Origin: Mauremys mutica
Lineage: Eukaryota; Chordata; Testudines; Geoemydidae
Direction of reading: 5' to 3'
Assembly (NCBI RefSeq): GCF_020497125.1
Contig: NC_059082.1
Location: 65,240,948 to 65,304,947, forward strand
Length of the DNA stretch: 64,000 nucleotides
Part shown: positions 10,907 to 23,337 of the stretch, one piece after another
Position numbering within the stretch: position 1 is the first letter of the stretch
Layout of the letters: each line of letters opens with the position of its first letter
Notes under the pieces: generated by a model
What the model was told of the DNA's origin: nothing
The model's database searches: none
What the model saw: the letters and a program-made list of their open reading frames with translations, nothing else
Translations under genes and position numbers: made by a program

Positions 10907-12980
10907 CTAACTTGTGTATTATGTGCTTCTTTCCAGTAAAGTGACTTTTAAATCATAAGAGGGACAGGGCGATTTCATGAAATTATCCCCTCCAGTAGTG
11001 GATCTTACTGAAGCAGAGATTGCAATTGTGCCATCTCTATGGTGGGCTTGTGACATGGACTGTGGAGTACTAAACTCAGTTTTACCTGTGACCTAAAGGA
11101 TGATTTGGACACACATCACCTTTTACCCCCCTGGGACTGAATATTACCATTTTATTATCTCAAGTCCTCAAGCCTTTGGAAGTTGCTTCTTCCTGTAGAA
11201 GCCCAAATGTGATACCTTTTAGTCTGTGCTGTGAGGCCCTCTTACTCTCCCTTGCCCATAAAGAAATGGGTGATAGGTAGGGATGAGTAAGCGGTTATGT
11301 GACACTCAGAGGATTTTGTGGTGAAGTCAATCTATTTATTTATATATTTATTTCAGTTTTCATTGGGCTATTTGATTTGATTTGGGGGGTTACAAAAGGA
11401 TCTTTGTTCATTAACATGTTTTTAAGATTCTCAAGTGCATGCAGAGTTTTGGGTAGATGCTCTCTAACTGAAGAATATAAAATTGCAAATAAAGTCAGTT
11501 TGATTTTGGAGGAAATGAAGGAAGCATATCTTGGACAGCTTGACCTTAAATACAAAATGGCAGCTGTTTGAAGCTGCTCACAGGATGTTGGAAGGGTGGC
11601 AATGGGTTGGTGTCATAGGCTTTGCAGTGTGCCCTTGCATGTTGTTATGTGCAATATCACCATCGTTCTGCATTTTATCAAATCGCTCTCATCTCTGCAT
11701 ATGTATGTTTTGTTGGTATATATGTATGATAAATGTATGTCTGTAAAAATCTACTTTCAGTGTAACTCTTTTTCCTTTTTTCTTCTTTGAAGTTATAAAC
11801 TGGGATTTTCAATGAGCCAAGGGAGTTAGGCTCCCTACTTCCATTGATAGTCAACTGGCATTGAAGGTCTAACATCCTTAAACTATTTTGAAAATACCAG
11901 CCATGTTCAGTACCCCCAGCTCTTTCTCAGTTGTGGGTTCACTTACTTCAGTTCTGTAATGAAGTGGAGGAAATGCTGATTTAATAAAAGAGAGACTTAC
12001 TGTTGTTACCAAAGATTAGGAAAAAACCCAAACCCCTAACCAAAATGGTTTGTGATTTTATTCTTTCCAATAAAAAAAGTGGTGTTGTTTTTTAAAGTGC
12101 ATATTTAATAGCACTTTTCAGTTAGATGAGACAAATAACTTCTGACAGCCAAGTTGATATTTTATGCTTTGCATGCCAGCAATTGTCATGAAAACAACTT
12201 GAATTTTTCCACTGTAAATAATTAAAAGTTAGGAAGTATGGGCACAGGTGTGTGTGTGTGTACCTTCCAAATGCGTGGGAATTCAACAGAAAGGACTGTT
12301 TTGTGAGATGAAAAGATGCTGAGCCAAGCTGGACTGAATGGACTCACTGGACTAACTTAATTCAACACAGGGAGCAGATGCTAAACAACAAAAGGATATG
12401 AAATGGGCAAGAGAAGAAATAGGCAGATAAACAAGGCTCAGGAGAGGCAGTGTGAGGCATTTTGTTTGAACAAAATCTGGGAAACACATGTCCTAAACGT
12501 AAAGGTTGACTACCCCTTGATGTGGAAGTGATTTACAGATGCTGACAGCACATTCCTTCATGAAGCAAAAATAACATTAGTTTCTTTTGATAGCAATGTG
12601 TCTGCCTCATCTGAGTCTTTTTCCACTTCATAAAGAACATTAATCGCCACTGCAGTCCATGGCCCAGTTCTTTGCTCAGGAGTACAAGCACTGTCTGCCT
12701 CTGTAAATTCACCTACAGATCAAGTTGCACTCAGGTAACAATTGCTGTTCAGCAGTCCTTCTCTAATATTTCTCCTCTTGGCTTGGAAGTTTGTTTATAA
12801 CAAGGAAGAGAAAAAAAGTCTAAAAAGAAAAAGGCCAAATGCACATGGTTGGTTGACATTATACAAAGAACTAATCTTATTGTGAAATTTAGCCCATGGT
12901 GGAGGAACTATGCAAAGTGTTCTGCACCATGCAAACTTCACTTAAACTACACCCGTGGGGCCATATCATTGTCAGTGATC
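10907..12980. other. No recognisable gene
   Basis: Non-coding apart from short frames; a (TG)n run lies at about 12247-12262. Nothing else assigned. Confidence 0.5.
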
Positions 12981-12984
12981 CAGT

Positions 12985-13190
12985 GAATAGGCCAATGGAT
13001 TGGAATTTGGGAGACTTGGGTTCTCCCTGGCTCTGCTGCTAACCTTGGGAAAACCGTTTCCCCTCTTTGTACGCCCCTCACACCATTTGTCTATTTAGAT
13101 TGTGAGCTCTCAGGGGCCCAGACTATATCTTATTGTGTTTCCAAATAGTACCAGTAAAATGAGTCCCTAATGTTGGAGTCCTGAGCATTT
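12985..13190 (+). repeat. MIR-like SINE fragment
   Basis: Contains the core (tgctgctaaccttgggaaaa) and the tail (tttagattgtgagctctcag, aatagtaccagtaaaatgag) also seen at 5290-5400 and 62796-62902. Confidence 0.6.
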
Positions 13191-13574
13191 AGTTAGTACA
13201 AATAATACTGGACAAGGTTTTGGTGGTATGGATTTTGTGGAAATGCAGTTCTGCTATGAAAAGAGATGGTTAAACTGGCACCTTCATATTCAACAGATCT
13301 ATCTCCTGATTCTCTTCAGTCACATTTGGTCACTTTACAGACTGAAATACATTTTTTACTGCCTTTTACAACCCTTACCATTACAAAACCAATACAGCTG
13401 CAGGTGAGTGAACTATAGTCTTTTTCATCTTGTGCATCATCAGCAGAACTGCTTACAAATTTCCAATCAGTACTTCACTGAAAGCAATGGAATTGCACAG
13501 GGGTCTGTGAGGAGCATAATTTGAAGGCTATGGTCACTGTAAAGGCATCATATAAAGAAAATGGAATAGCAAAG
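13191..13574. other. No recognisable feature
   Basis: Unassigned non-coding DNA. Confidence 0.5.
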
Positions 13575-13582
13575 GTGCATAG

Positions 13583-14114
13583 TAGGGTTACCAACTTTCA
13601 AATCGCAGAAAACCGAACACCCCCGCCCTGCCCTTTCCCTGAGGCCCCACCCCCTCTACCCCCCGCTCACTCCATCCTCCCTCCCCCTGCCACTTGCTCT
13701 CCCCCACCCTCACTCACTTTCACTGGGCTAGGGCAGGGGGTTGGGGTGCAGGAAGGGGCTGAGGGTTCTGGGCTGGGGATGCAGGCTCTGGGGTGGGGCC
13801 AGGGATAAGGGGTTTGTGGTGCAGGAGGGGGCTCTGGGCTGGGGCAGGTGGTTGAGGTGTTAGGGTGGGGTGGGGTGCAGGCTCCAGGAGGGAGTTTGGG
13901 TGTGAGAGGGGATTCTGGGCTGGGGCAAGGGGTTGGGGTGCAGGAGGGGGTTCGTGGTTCCCGGCCAGTGGGAGCTGTGGATACAGCACTTGTGGTGGGG
14001 GCAACGCATGGAGCCTCCCTGGCCACCCATATGCCTAAGGGCCACAGGGACCTGGCAGCTGCTTCCAGGGTTGACTGAGTGTTTCGGTCAAAAACTGGAT
14101 GCCTGACAACCCTA
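13583..14114. mobile_element. hAT element, 532 bp, perfect 8-bp TSD
   Basis: Begins TAGGGTTACCAACTTTC and ends GACAACCCTA. The TSD GTGCATAG is perfect (13575-13582, 14115-14122). The centre is a G-rich array built of variants of ggggttggggtgcaggaggg followed by ctctgggctggggca. The 170-aa and 95-aa frames here are by-products of this array. Same family as 20926-22086. Confidence 0.9.
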
Positions 14115-14122
14115 GTGCATAG

Positions 14123-14520
14123 CTGGGCCTGTAGAACTTCTGTTGTTGGTGATAATCTGTGTGATGGAGAGAAGCCCACTTGATTCTCAGATTTCCAGTT
14201 GAGTTTTCAGGGCGGGCAGTGAGAAACTTTTTCTTTGTTAGCAGCTTCAGTGTACTTAATACAGAGAAATCTTAAACATGGAACCAATAAGGCTATTTAT
14301 ACAGAATCATTTTTCAGTGGTGCAGAGGGCCTTTTGTGAGGGGTTGTATGTAGCTTGATTTCATCCAGTTTTCCCAAAATATTGTTGATTTCCAAAGTAG
14401 AAACAAAGTTAAGAAATCTAATGGTTCAGGAAAATGGCTTCCTCAGGCAATCAGTAGCACAACTGGTGTTCCAGTACTTTGCTGATATTTAAAGGATAGT
14501 TTGTTGTTTGTTTATGACAC
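14123..14520. other. No recognisable feature
   Basis: Unassigned non-coding DNA. Confidence 0.5.
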
Positions 14521-14528
14521 AGTCTCTT

Positions 14529-14780
14529 CAGGGCTGGCTCCAGGCACCAGCTGAAGAAGCAGGTGCTTGAGGCGGCCAATACCAAGGGGCGGCACTCTGG
14601 CCGCTATTGGGGCGGCATGTCCCGGTCTTTGGCGGCAATTCGGGGGCAGGTCCCTCAGTCCCTCTCAGAGTGAAGAGACCTGCCACTGAATTGCCGCCAA
14701 AGAGTGGAGCGGTGGGATCGCGCTGCCGTGGCCTTTTTTTTTTCCCTCTTGGGGTGGCAGAAAACCTGGAGCCAGCCCTG
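14529..14780. mobile_element. hAT MITE, 252 bp, CAGGGCTGGCTCC ends
   Basis: TIRs CAGGGCTGGCTCCAGG and CCTGGAGCCAGCCCTG are perfect. Flanks AGTCTCTT (14521-14528) and AATCTCTT (14781-14788) match at 7 of 8. Internal ggcggcaattcggg... and ...gaattgccgcc form a second inverted pair. Related to 31916-32240. Confidence 0.9.
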
Positions 14781-14788
14781 AATCTCTT

Positions 14789-16425
14789 TGTACATCTGTT
14801 AAATTTTGTGTTGCACATCTTATGAGTATTGTGTGTGCTGCACCAGTGTAAGTGGGGACAGAATGAGGTTGAAGGTCTCTCACCCTTATTTTTGAATTTT
14901 CTGGCTTGCTGTCCTTTGACTCATGTATTGAATTTTGTCTCAGTGAGGCTTACAAAGCATATTTACCAATAGGAACAAAATGGATGCACTGGAGCAGTTC
15001 CAGGTCCTTGGGAATATTAAAAACCAGGTTTACTCCCTCCTTGTCCCCCACCCCCAGCAAATATTGTTAACTTGTGGAACAGTTCATACATTACGTGGCC
15101 CTGTGGGCCTTTTGCAAAAGCTTTCAAATTAGGTTAAGCCACCTATATATAATTAAAATGAGATAAATAAATGTATATTGCAGACAATTTTTTTTATAAA
15201 TATGCTTTGTGTAATTGATAGAGTGCTTTGAACTCTTGTGTAAACACAACAGATAATTACACATGTTCATTGAAATAAAAATCTTTGACTATCCATAGAA
15301 AAATGAGAAATACCCTCATACTACACATTTAAAGCCTCTGTGTCTGGTGGTTTTCAATTTTCAATTTTTTTAAAATTGCAAGTTAGCAATAGAGACTAAG
15401 ATGTATTATCAACAAAAGGCTTGACAAATTCCTTTAATTAACAATGTATATGACATTGGAGGGGTTATGAGTTCAAATCATGAATTCCAAATCAGCAACC
15501 TTCTTTTCAGTAGTCAAGCCAAGATTCCTTTTTCAAGTTCTCTTAAGATAAATACACTCTTGCGTGTCAGGGTTTCCGCCCTGAATGAAGTTTTATTTAT
15601 TAATTAACTCCCTAAAAACAGGTTTAAAATAAAAGTGCTGATGCAACCTTAACCATCATAGCACAATTAGTTTGGCGGCAATTCTGCTGTAATCCCAAAA
15701 CAGTAACAAAGAAAATTGTCATATCAGATAGATTCCATGTCCTCTGTACAAAAAAGTCCTGAGTGTAACCCTTTACATATGACTATATCCTTCTCTGTCA
15801 ATTCTTTTTCCAATATCAAAACTGCATCTAACTTTTCAAAAATAAATTAAAAGTTTAGGAGAAGAATATCTGAGGTTGATAAAAACTGGTTATGTAAAGA
15901 CAGAAATCAAGGCACGGGTTGGTAAGTTTTAAGGGAATTCTTTAAAACATGCCCTAGAATGTATTGTATACTTCAAAGGTAGCATGGGCGGCATGGCATT
16001 TATCAATATACGAAGGTACTTTTACAGTCCTACTCACCATAATATCTGTGCAGAACTACCAATAATAATTTTTCTGTTGTGTTGATTTACTACTAAAAAC
16101 ACATACAAGAAATGATGGCAAAATGCGAAGCTAAGTTTATTTCCGTTACTTCCCCCCGCCTCCCCCAAAAAAACTCCATTAAGCATGTGTACGATTCTCT
16201 TCAGCATAGATAATTGCATCTCAGCACACTTAGACATATTTCTAAAAGATTTACAAAGACAAGTGATCATATAATTTTGTGTGTGTACATGGGCAGAACA
16301 AGCCACTAAGATTTATTTTAACTGAAACAGGTGCTACTAAGTAGATTTTGCAGTGCAGTAGAATATTTGGTGATATGGACAGGAAAGAGCATATGGATAA
16401 TTCTAGAAAAGGATGGTTGAAAGAG
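14789..16425. other. No recognisable feature
   Basis: AT-rich non-coding DNA with no gene or repeat I can name. Confidence 0.5.
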
Positions 16426-16428
16426 GAG

Positions 16429-16645
16429 TGATCTACTGTTCTGAGCACAGAACTGTGAACCAGGACTTCCTGACTTCTGTTTCCATCTCTGAATTTGGGC
16501 AAATTACTCAATTTCTCTGCCTCGGTTTCCTCAGCTGCACACTGAGAATAGTGTGTATTTTTCTTCCTGAAAGAGATGATGTAGGTATTAATAAGTCAGA
16601 GTGCTTATGGTGAAAAAGATGCTATGTAAGTACTAAGTATTATTA
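16429..16645 (+). repeat. MIR SINE, near full length
   Basis: Shows the core (tttgggcaaattactcaatt, ctctgcctcggtttcctcag) and a tail (gatgctatgtaagtactaag, then tattatta). Ancient amniote SINE, diverged but continuous. Confidence 0.75.
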
Positions 16646-18180
16646 AAAAGGGCATGAATGAGAAGTTTAAGCTAATAAAATGTAATTATGAGGAAAAAGC
16701 AGGTGCTGAAAGGTATGCAAATTACAGCTTCCCTGAAAACAAAGGCTTGGCAGCGTAGCTGTCACCTACAAGACTAATATTCATTCCAGCACTGGCATTG
16801 GCAACAGAACAACTGAAATATTTCTGTAAGGATGAAGTGTCCTGGAGCAATGGCTCCAAATATTTGGCATAATTTGATTTTTTGTTAGAGTTGGGCATTC
16901 ATGTTGCTGTTTTCCAACAGATTTCCTGGGAAAAAACATAAATCAACCATATACTCTGTGCACCACTGAGAAAATGATTCTGTAATCCCTTATTTTTAGC
17001 TCTTCAGCTATCCACAGTCGTGATCCTTCAAACTCTTATAAACACAAGTGACTTTATGCACTTGAGTAGTCTTATTAAAATTAATGGGACTACTCTGTAC
17101 ATAAAGTTACTCATATGTAAGAGTTTGCAGGATATTAGGGCCTTAGTTCTTAGACCATGTGTAATGATTTGGGGGATCTGTTGGTACAACTTATACATTC
17201 TGATTGATATTATAAAACTTTGCCCTGAAGAACTTTAAATCAGAAAAGGGTCTTCAGGATAGTTCTCAACTCTGCTGTCTTCTTTAGCAACAATAAGGCA
17301 ATTAAGCCTCAAGGACTCCCATTCAAGAGCCTCTCTAAGCATTCACCACACAGGTTACTAAGTACATTTTAAAGTTCTTCTTTCCTTTATTGCAAAGGCA
17401 CCTTCAGTGCCCTCATGTTTGGTTTTGCTTCTTGGCTTTTGACATTAAAGTCTACACTGCTTGTATCTGTAAACAATTTTACCAGCAGTATGAGTAAGCG
17501 ATGGCACAGAGGCCAAGCCTGGCTCAGACTCCCTGAAGATGATTGATGATGCATGCCCCACAAATAAGGAGAAGCTACCAATACAAATGATGTTACTGAG
17601 CAATTTATGTGCTTCTTCCTTATAGGCTGCAGATTAAGAGAGGAGGAGTGGCTGTCCTCCAATCCTGGTAAGGGTGGCATATTGCAATAAAAAGAAGTTT
17701 TCTGTGCAAAAGATAAACCATCTACTGTCACTGCTGCATCTGGAATTAGTAGGGGATAATGGAGTAAAAGAAAGAAAACTGGTAATGCCAATTACAGCTG
17801 CTATTGCCTTGGCCATCTCTGAAGTCCTTGCCCTGACTTTACAAGCACCCTCAATTCCTTTCCTCTTAATGGTGCTGCATTTGCCATGACAAGGACCAGC
17901 ACATACCCCTAGTTTTTGCTTTGTGCATGGGACCTCTTGCAATGGAACTGCAAAGCTTTATTAATTCTGGTAAAAGGAATGAGGATGTTCCCTCTCCCAG
18001 TTGTTATTGCTGTTACTGTTAGATTCATCATCCACAAGCTGCCTCCCAGACTGCAAAGGAATAAAAACTGAAACTATGTGCTTCCAAATTCAAGAAACTA
18101 GAGAGCTGTTTGTGTAATGGTCTGAGCAAACAGCAAGGAACTATCCATTTATGCCAGGAACTCTTGAGTTCTATTATTTG
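16646..18180. other. No recognisable gene
   Basis: Includes a 134-codon minus-strand frame (17387-17791) and a 102-codon frame (17634-17942) with no motif I recognise; they overlap in different frames and are probably chance. Confidence 0.45.
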
Positions 18181-18194
18181 TTTGTACTGTGATG

Positions 18195-18325
18195 GTGGTT
18201 AGGAACTTCAGTCATGGACCAGGGTCCTATTGCGATGCTCTGACACTTATATCCTACATATAGCTTTGCAAAGTCACTTAACCTCTCTGAAACAGGGAAA
18301 ATAGTACAGCAATACTCCAGGGGGA
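18195..18325 (+). repeat. MIR-like SINE fragments
   Basis: tttgcaaagtcacttaacct, then ctctgaaacaggg is a plus-strand MIR core. Just upstream, tcatggaccagggtcctatt matches the opposite strand of the SINE tail seen elsewhere here, so two fragments abut in opposite orientation. Confidence 0.5.
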
Positions 18326-19300
18326 TTGATTCTTCACACTCTTGCACATTGCATAGTAATTTACATAAACACGAAGTGGGCATAAACAGCTAACAAATCA
18401 AGTATTCTATGCTCTTATGTGGGTGTAAATGGCTAAACAAGGTGCTAAGTAGTGGTGAATCAGGCCCCAGGTGTTAATTTGTTACAAACTATATATTTTT
18501 GCAATATGTCTCCAGATGTTTCTCCTAAGACAGTTAGAATTCCCTCTCTCTCCAAATATTTCTATCTGTGACTGAATATTTCTAGTCCCATGGCTAGGAA
18601 TCAATCCTGAGAAAATATGTCACATCAAGCAGAATTCATCCTTTGAATGTTGATTCTCCCCTCAGGGGCAATACACACATTTCATTTTCACCATGCACAG
18701 TTTCACTTGTGAAAGCTTCTCTTATTCATGCCAAAAACTCATACAACTGTACTGGGGAACATTTTAGCTGCCAGCTTTTTTTCTTTTCCATTTGCAAGTT
18801 CAGCAAAAAAAAAGAAAAGAAAAAAAAAGAAAGAAAGACAGTTCTCCTCAACATACAAAATTCTTTTGCACAATAGCTCTAACTGCTACTGTCACATCCT
18901 CTGTTGCTAGAACCATTTATCAGCTCTCTCTTACTGACAGGGCAAGGTTCAGTCTCAGAATATTATCATGTTAGGAAAGTGCATACCAATATACAACATA
19001 GGAACTCTGGGTACAGCAGGTCATTAGACACTTTTGGTTACTTTGTGGCACTTGAGTTGTCTTGTGAATTTGTTTTTTATTGAATTTTTATACAATTTAA
19101 ATTTAAATTACAGGTGGGACAATGGGTGTAACAGCCTCAAACAGAAACTAAACAGTACTTTAGCTTCAATGGAAGTCATGTGTCTAAATCTTTTAGTAGG
19201 TATAAGGCCCTGTGGGTCTCAAACCCAGATCTACAGAGCTGCCAGATAATGGACTACCCAACAGCAGCTATAACCAGCTCATGCTCTAATACCCACCACC
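18326..19300. other. No recognisable gene
   Basis: Non-coding; purine-rich tract at 18806-18838 produces lysine-rich spurious frames. Confidence 0.5.
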
Positions 19301-19304
19301 TGTT

Positions 19305-19668
19305 GTGGACACAGACCATGGGAAGTCTTGCATCACGGGGTCTGACAGGCAGCAGCTTCATGGCTCCTGATTGGCACCCTGCCCTATATAAACCCAAGGG
19401 ATAGTCCAGGAAGTGTCCAGGACTGTGTGCAGATCTCCTGTAACTGCCACAAACATTCGTGCTCCCTGTTCTTGAACTCCTGGCTTTGACCTTGGCTTGA
19501 TTTAGACCTCACTTCCTGACCAGGGCTATGAAACCTGACTGGGATTCTAATCCTTGGTATTGACCCTGGCTGGAACTTGACTACAAACTCCTGTGCCACT
19601 CTCAGCCTCAGGTTTGACCCTGCTCTGAGCCTTGGTCCTGATTACCCGTGTCAGGATGTTGACAGTAG
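19305..19668 (+). repeat. Probable LTR remnant with TATA box
   Basis: A TATATAAA box at 19385-19392 sits in a GC-richer segment (tggcaccctgccctatataa), followed by repeated ctgactt, gaccttgg and ctctgac-type words that are typical of the R-U5 part of some turtle gypsy LTRs. No TG...CA boundaries or TSD could be fixed, so the call is tentative. Confidence 0.4.
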
Positions 19669-20285
19669 GCTGTGAGATTCTCAACCCTATTACCATATGT
19701 CTGATAAGACCTCTTACCAAAATCCCAGAATGGAGTCCTCAAATTTAGGAGACCTTCAGATCCAGAGCCAACTGTTGCCTCTCAGCTTGATCTACATGGA
19801 ACACTGCGGGAAAACTACTAACTGCATTATTTTTAATTAGTTAGGCACAGACATCAGGTGTCCTTCCAGTGATCAGTAAATGGCATTGTAAGAGTCCGGT
19901 GTGGGGGCTCGGCCCTCTCAGGTGCGGCTGGGAGCCAGGCCGCCTCACTACAGGCATCAAGAGACAGTTTAGACACCCTGAAAAATCTCACAATGTGGTG
20001 TGTGTCTACCAGAAGATGCAAGACAATAATATTAGCTGGCTGTAAGAATTACAAGAAGGACAGATAATCAAAAGCAGAGTTGTTGCACTATACCTGCAAG
20101 ATTTCATAGAATCTAACAAGAGAGCATTTCTGAGTGGAGAGAACCACACAGTAGAATGTATATGGATAAAAATTCCAAGTCATAGGAATAACCACCTGTA
20201 GAGGAATTAAAATACTCCTAGAAAGTCTTCTGGTCTAGACCATTGTATCACCTGCAGTGTTTTTGCTGAGCTTCTGTTCTTTCTT
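19669..20285. other. No recognisable feature
   Basis: Unassigned non-coding DNA. Confidence 0.5.
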
Positions 20286-22480
20286 AGGTTTTGTCTACAC
20301 TGTACACTAACCACAGGGTAAGTAATCACATGCTTGTCAACTCATGGTAACCTGTCCGGCTACTGCGTTACCACATTGTCCATATGAGCACGTGGCTGTC
20401 ATGCCCCATGTCTGCATGTTGCCATGACAAACAATACAGCTATCTGGGCTTGTATTCAGAGATATGTAGCATCATAAATCACAGCATTGCTTTATGCTCT
20501 CATTCACAAGGTGTTCTGGTGCAATTTGTCTATTCACTCTTGGAATTATGAGCGGAAATGGTCTAGGCCCACAAAATTAATTCCCTGGCAGTAACCCAGC
20601 TGTCATGATGGTATGGTGTTACGTGCCGAAGGTATAGATCCTACTCTACCTAATTACCAGGACCAAGAGCTTCTGCTTTTTATGGCGGCAGTGTTTCTTT
20701 TTTTGTGCCTCTGCACAAGCTGCTGCCAGGAGATGTTGGCAGGGTTTCAAAGGCTGTTTTGGGCCAGAGAAGATGGAGACAACAGCTTGCAATTATAAGC
20801 AGCACAACAGCAGCAACTGAATGGGACCTGATGCAGTTTTTAACAGTGGATGGTGTCTAGGCAGACCATGATTTCTGGGCCAGGAACACAAACACATATA
20901 GGCAAGACCACATTGTGATTGAAACTAGGGTTGCCAGGTATCTGGTTTTCAACCAGAACACCCGGTCGAAAAGGGACCCTGGAGGCTCCGGTCAGCACCA
21001 CTGACTGGGCCATTAAAAGTCCGGTTGGTGGTGCAGCGGGGCTAAGGCAGGCTCCTTGCCTGCCTTGGCTCTATGTGGCTCCTGGAAGCAGTGGCATGTC
21101 CCCTCTCCGGCTCCTAGGTGTAGGGGCAGCCAGAGGGCTTTGCGCACTGCCCCTGTGCCAAGCACCAGCTTTGCAGCTCCCATTGGCCAGGAATCATGGC
21201 CAATGGGAGCTGTGGGGACAGCACCTGCAGACAGGACAGCATGCAGAGCTGCCTGGCCATGCCTCCTCATAGGAGCTGGAGGAGGGACATGCCACTCCTT
21301 CTGAGAGAAGCTTGAGGTAAGCACTGCCTGGAACCTGCACCCCTGACCCCTCCCATGCCCCAATCCCCTGCCCCATCCCTGATCACCCTCCTACTCTCGG
21401 AACTCCTTGGTCCCATCCCAAATCACTCTCCTACACCCCAAACCCCTCATCCCGAGCTCCACCCCGGATCCTGCACCCCCAGCCAGAGCCCTAACCTCCC
21501 CGTACCAGAACTGCATGCCCCAGCCATGATGCCCCTCCCACCCTCCGAACCCCTTGGTCCCAGCCCGGAGCAACCTCCTGTACCCCAGAGTCCTCTGCCC
21601 CACCCCAGAACCTGCACCCCAGCCGGAGCCTTCACCCCCAGCTTCAGCGTTCACCCTACCCCCGTTCCCCAACCGTCTGCCCCAGCCCTGATCCTGCTCC
21701 TACCCTCTGAACCCCTCAGACCCAGCCTGGAGCACCCTCCTGCATCCCAAACCCCTCAGCCCCACCCCAGAGCCTGCACTTCCAGCTGTAGCTCTCACAC
21801 CTCTCTGCACGCAACCCTCTGGTCCAACCCAGAGCCCTCCCTGCACCCCAGACCCCTCATCCCCAGCCCAGAACCCCCTCCTGCATCCCAAACCCCTCAG
21901 CCCCACCCCAGAGCCTGCACCCCCAGCTGGAGCCCTCACCCCCTTCTACACTCCAACTTCCTGAGCCAGTCTGGTGGAATGAGAAGGGGCGGGGCCTTGG
22001 AGAAGGGGCAGGCCTTGGAGAAGGGGCGGGGCAGGGGGCAGAGAAAGGGTGTTCAGTTTTGTGCGAGAATAAAGTTGGCAACCCTAATTGAAACATGGGA
22101 TGACCTGCAGTAGGCCCAGAACATTTGCACATCATCAATGGAGTATCTGTGTCAACTGTGATTTTAGGCGACTCAGGTGAATGAAGCCTTATCCTGATGT
22201 GCTCTGGTGAATGAAGCCTTATCCCTGATGTGCTCCACCAAGACAAGAAGCAGTTTAGCTACATACTGAGCAAGTGCAGAATGGTGGTGGAATATGCCTT
22301 TGGCCAACTGAAGGCCAGAGGGTGCTCCTTACTAACTTGTTTAGACTGCAGTGTTTAATGCCATATGTTTGATCATATGATTGGGGCATGTGGTGTCATT
22401 TATAATGTTTGTGAACTTAAGGGAGAGTACTTCAGGATGTAATAGGTTGCTGACAATTATGGGTCAAGTTGAATTACAGA
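20286..22480 (+). pseudogene. PIF/Harbinger transposase remnant, split by hAT
   Basis: A TTAGGTTTTGTCTACACTGT start at 20286 resembles the Harbinger ends elsewhere in the window. Coding similarity begins near 20640. At 20870-20925 the plus strand reads F-W-A-R-N-T-N-T-..-D-H-I-V, the N-terminal motif of turtle Harbinger transposases. After the nested hAT it resumes with W-D-D-L-Q at 22095. At 22255-22345 it reads Y-I-L-S-K-C-R-M-V-V-E-Y-A-F-G-Q-L-K-A-R-G, the conserved C-terminal helix of the DDE_Tnp_4 nuclease, followed by I-G-A-C-G-V-I-Y-N-V-C-E-L. The catalytic core between 22170 and 22210 is missing: the text jumps from the N-terminal to the C-terminal region, and a 25-bp duplication (ggtgaatgaagccttatcc) lies at the join. 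Stops and frameshifts occur throughout. It is an internally deleted, dead Harbinger. Confidence 0.75.
20926..22086. mobile_element. hAT element, 1161 bp, perfect 8-bp TSD
   Basis: TIRs TAGGGTTGCCA and TGGCAACCCTA are perfect inverse complements. The TSD ATTGAAAC is perfect (20918-20925, 22087-22094). It is inserted in the Harbinger transposase frame. From about 21330 to 21960 it carries a C-rich array of about 40-60-bp units (ccccaaacccctcatcccc, then agcc, agagcctgcacccccagc), an expansion of the array found in 13583-14114. The 252-codon proline-rich frame is a product of the array. Confidence 0.92.
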
Positions 22481-22805
22481 CAACCAATAACTGAACTTAT
22501 TGCTCCAGGGTCTGCTACAGCAAAGACCATAAGAGATGCCACCTGTGCTTGCATATTCAAGTTGTATGGTGAGTAGTGTGACTTAATAAGAGGATTGTGC
22601 TGAGGCATATACCTTACACTGAAATAAATTGTAAACAGGGATTCTGATGGCCCAGTTAGTCCATTTGATGGCACTTGGGAGGAGACAGCAATCTGAGGAT
22701 TAGACCCAGTGGGCGAGAGCCAGAATGGATGGTTCCTATAGAGGAAAACTGCAGGGCCACTTTTGCAGCTGCTTTTGACTCACAGTAGATACTGCTATAC
22801 CAATA

Positions 22806-23120
22806 TAGGTTGCCTGAGGAGTTAGTGTTCCTAGCTGAGGAACTACACCTTGATACATTTAGCTGTGCAAACATCAACGACTGTATTACAGACTGGTTTT
22901 CGATAGAATCAGGGGTACGCCGGAGATGCTTTCTCTCACCTACATTATTTAATAGTCTATTAGAACATCTGATGTTAAAGCTCACTGAGGACAGATGATG
23001 AGGATTGAAATTTCAAGATCCATCTTTAGAGGATCTTGAGGATGGAGATGATATTGCCTTACTTGGAAAGACTACTGACCAGCTACAGCTAATGCTGAAA
23101 GAGCTGAGGAAAACTGCATA
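22806..23120 (+). pseudogene. Non-LTR retrotransposon RT fragment
   Basis: Plus-strand reading gives D-W-F-x-I-E-S-G-V-R-R-R-C-F-L-S-P-T-L-F-N (22890-22955), the reverse-transcriptase motif normally G-V-R-Q-G-C-x-L-S-P-T-L-F-N. After a frameshift, L-E-D-L-E-D-G-D-D-I-A-L-L (23030-23065) corresponds to the catalytic x-A-D-D-I-A-L-L box with Ala replaced by Gly. Only the palm region survives. It differs from the CR1 copies in this window and fits an RTE- or jockey-type LINE; the clade is not resolved. Confidence 0.7.
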
Positions 23121-23337
23121 ATCTTGGTTCTCAAACTGTGGGTCAGGACCCCAAAGTGGGTAGCAACCCTGTTTTTATGGGGTCACCGGGACTGGCATTA
23201 GACTTACTGGGGCCCAGGGCTGAAGCCAAAGTCTGAGCTCCACCACCCAGTGCTGAAGCTGAAGCCCCCAGGCTTCAGTCCTCGGTGGCGGGTCTCAGGT
23301 TTCTGCTTCAGCCCTGTACAGCGGGGCTCAGTTTACA
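23121..23337. mobile_element. hAT MITE copy, truncated right end
   Basis: Starts TTGGTTCTCAAACTGTGGGT; contains aggaccccaaagtgggt and caaccctgtttttatggggt, the reverse complement of the right part of the element at 25506-25847. Its far end lacks a recognisable TIR. Confidence 0.7.

Noticed and set aside
13667..14179. 170-codon minus-strand Pro/Ser-rich frame
   Set aside because: Product of the G-rich array of the 532-bp hAT element.
19385..19392. TATATAAA as a host gene promoter
   Set aside because: It sits in an LTR-like segment and no exon follows.
21355..22113. 252-codon proline-rich plus-strand frame
   Set aside because: It lies in the C-rich tandem array inside the hAT element and both strands are open; array by-product.
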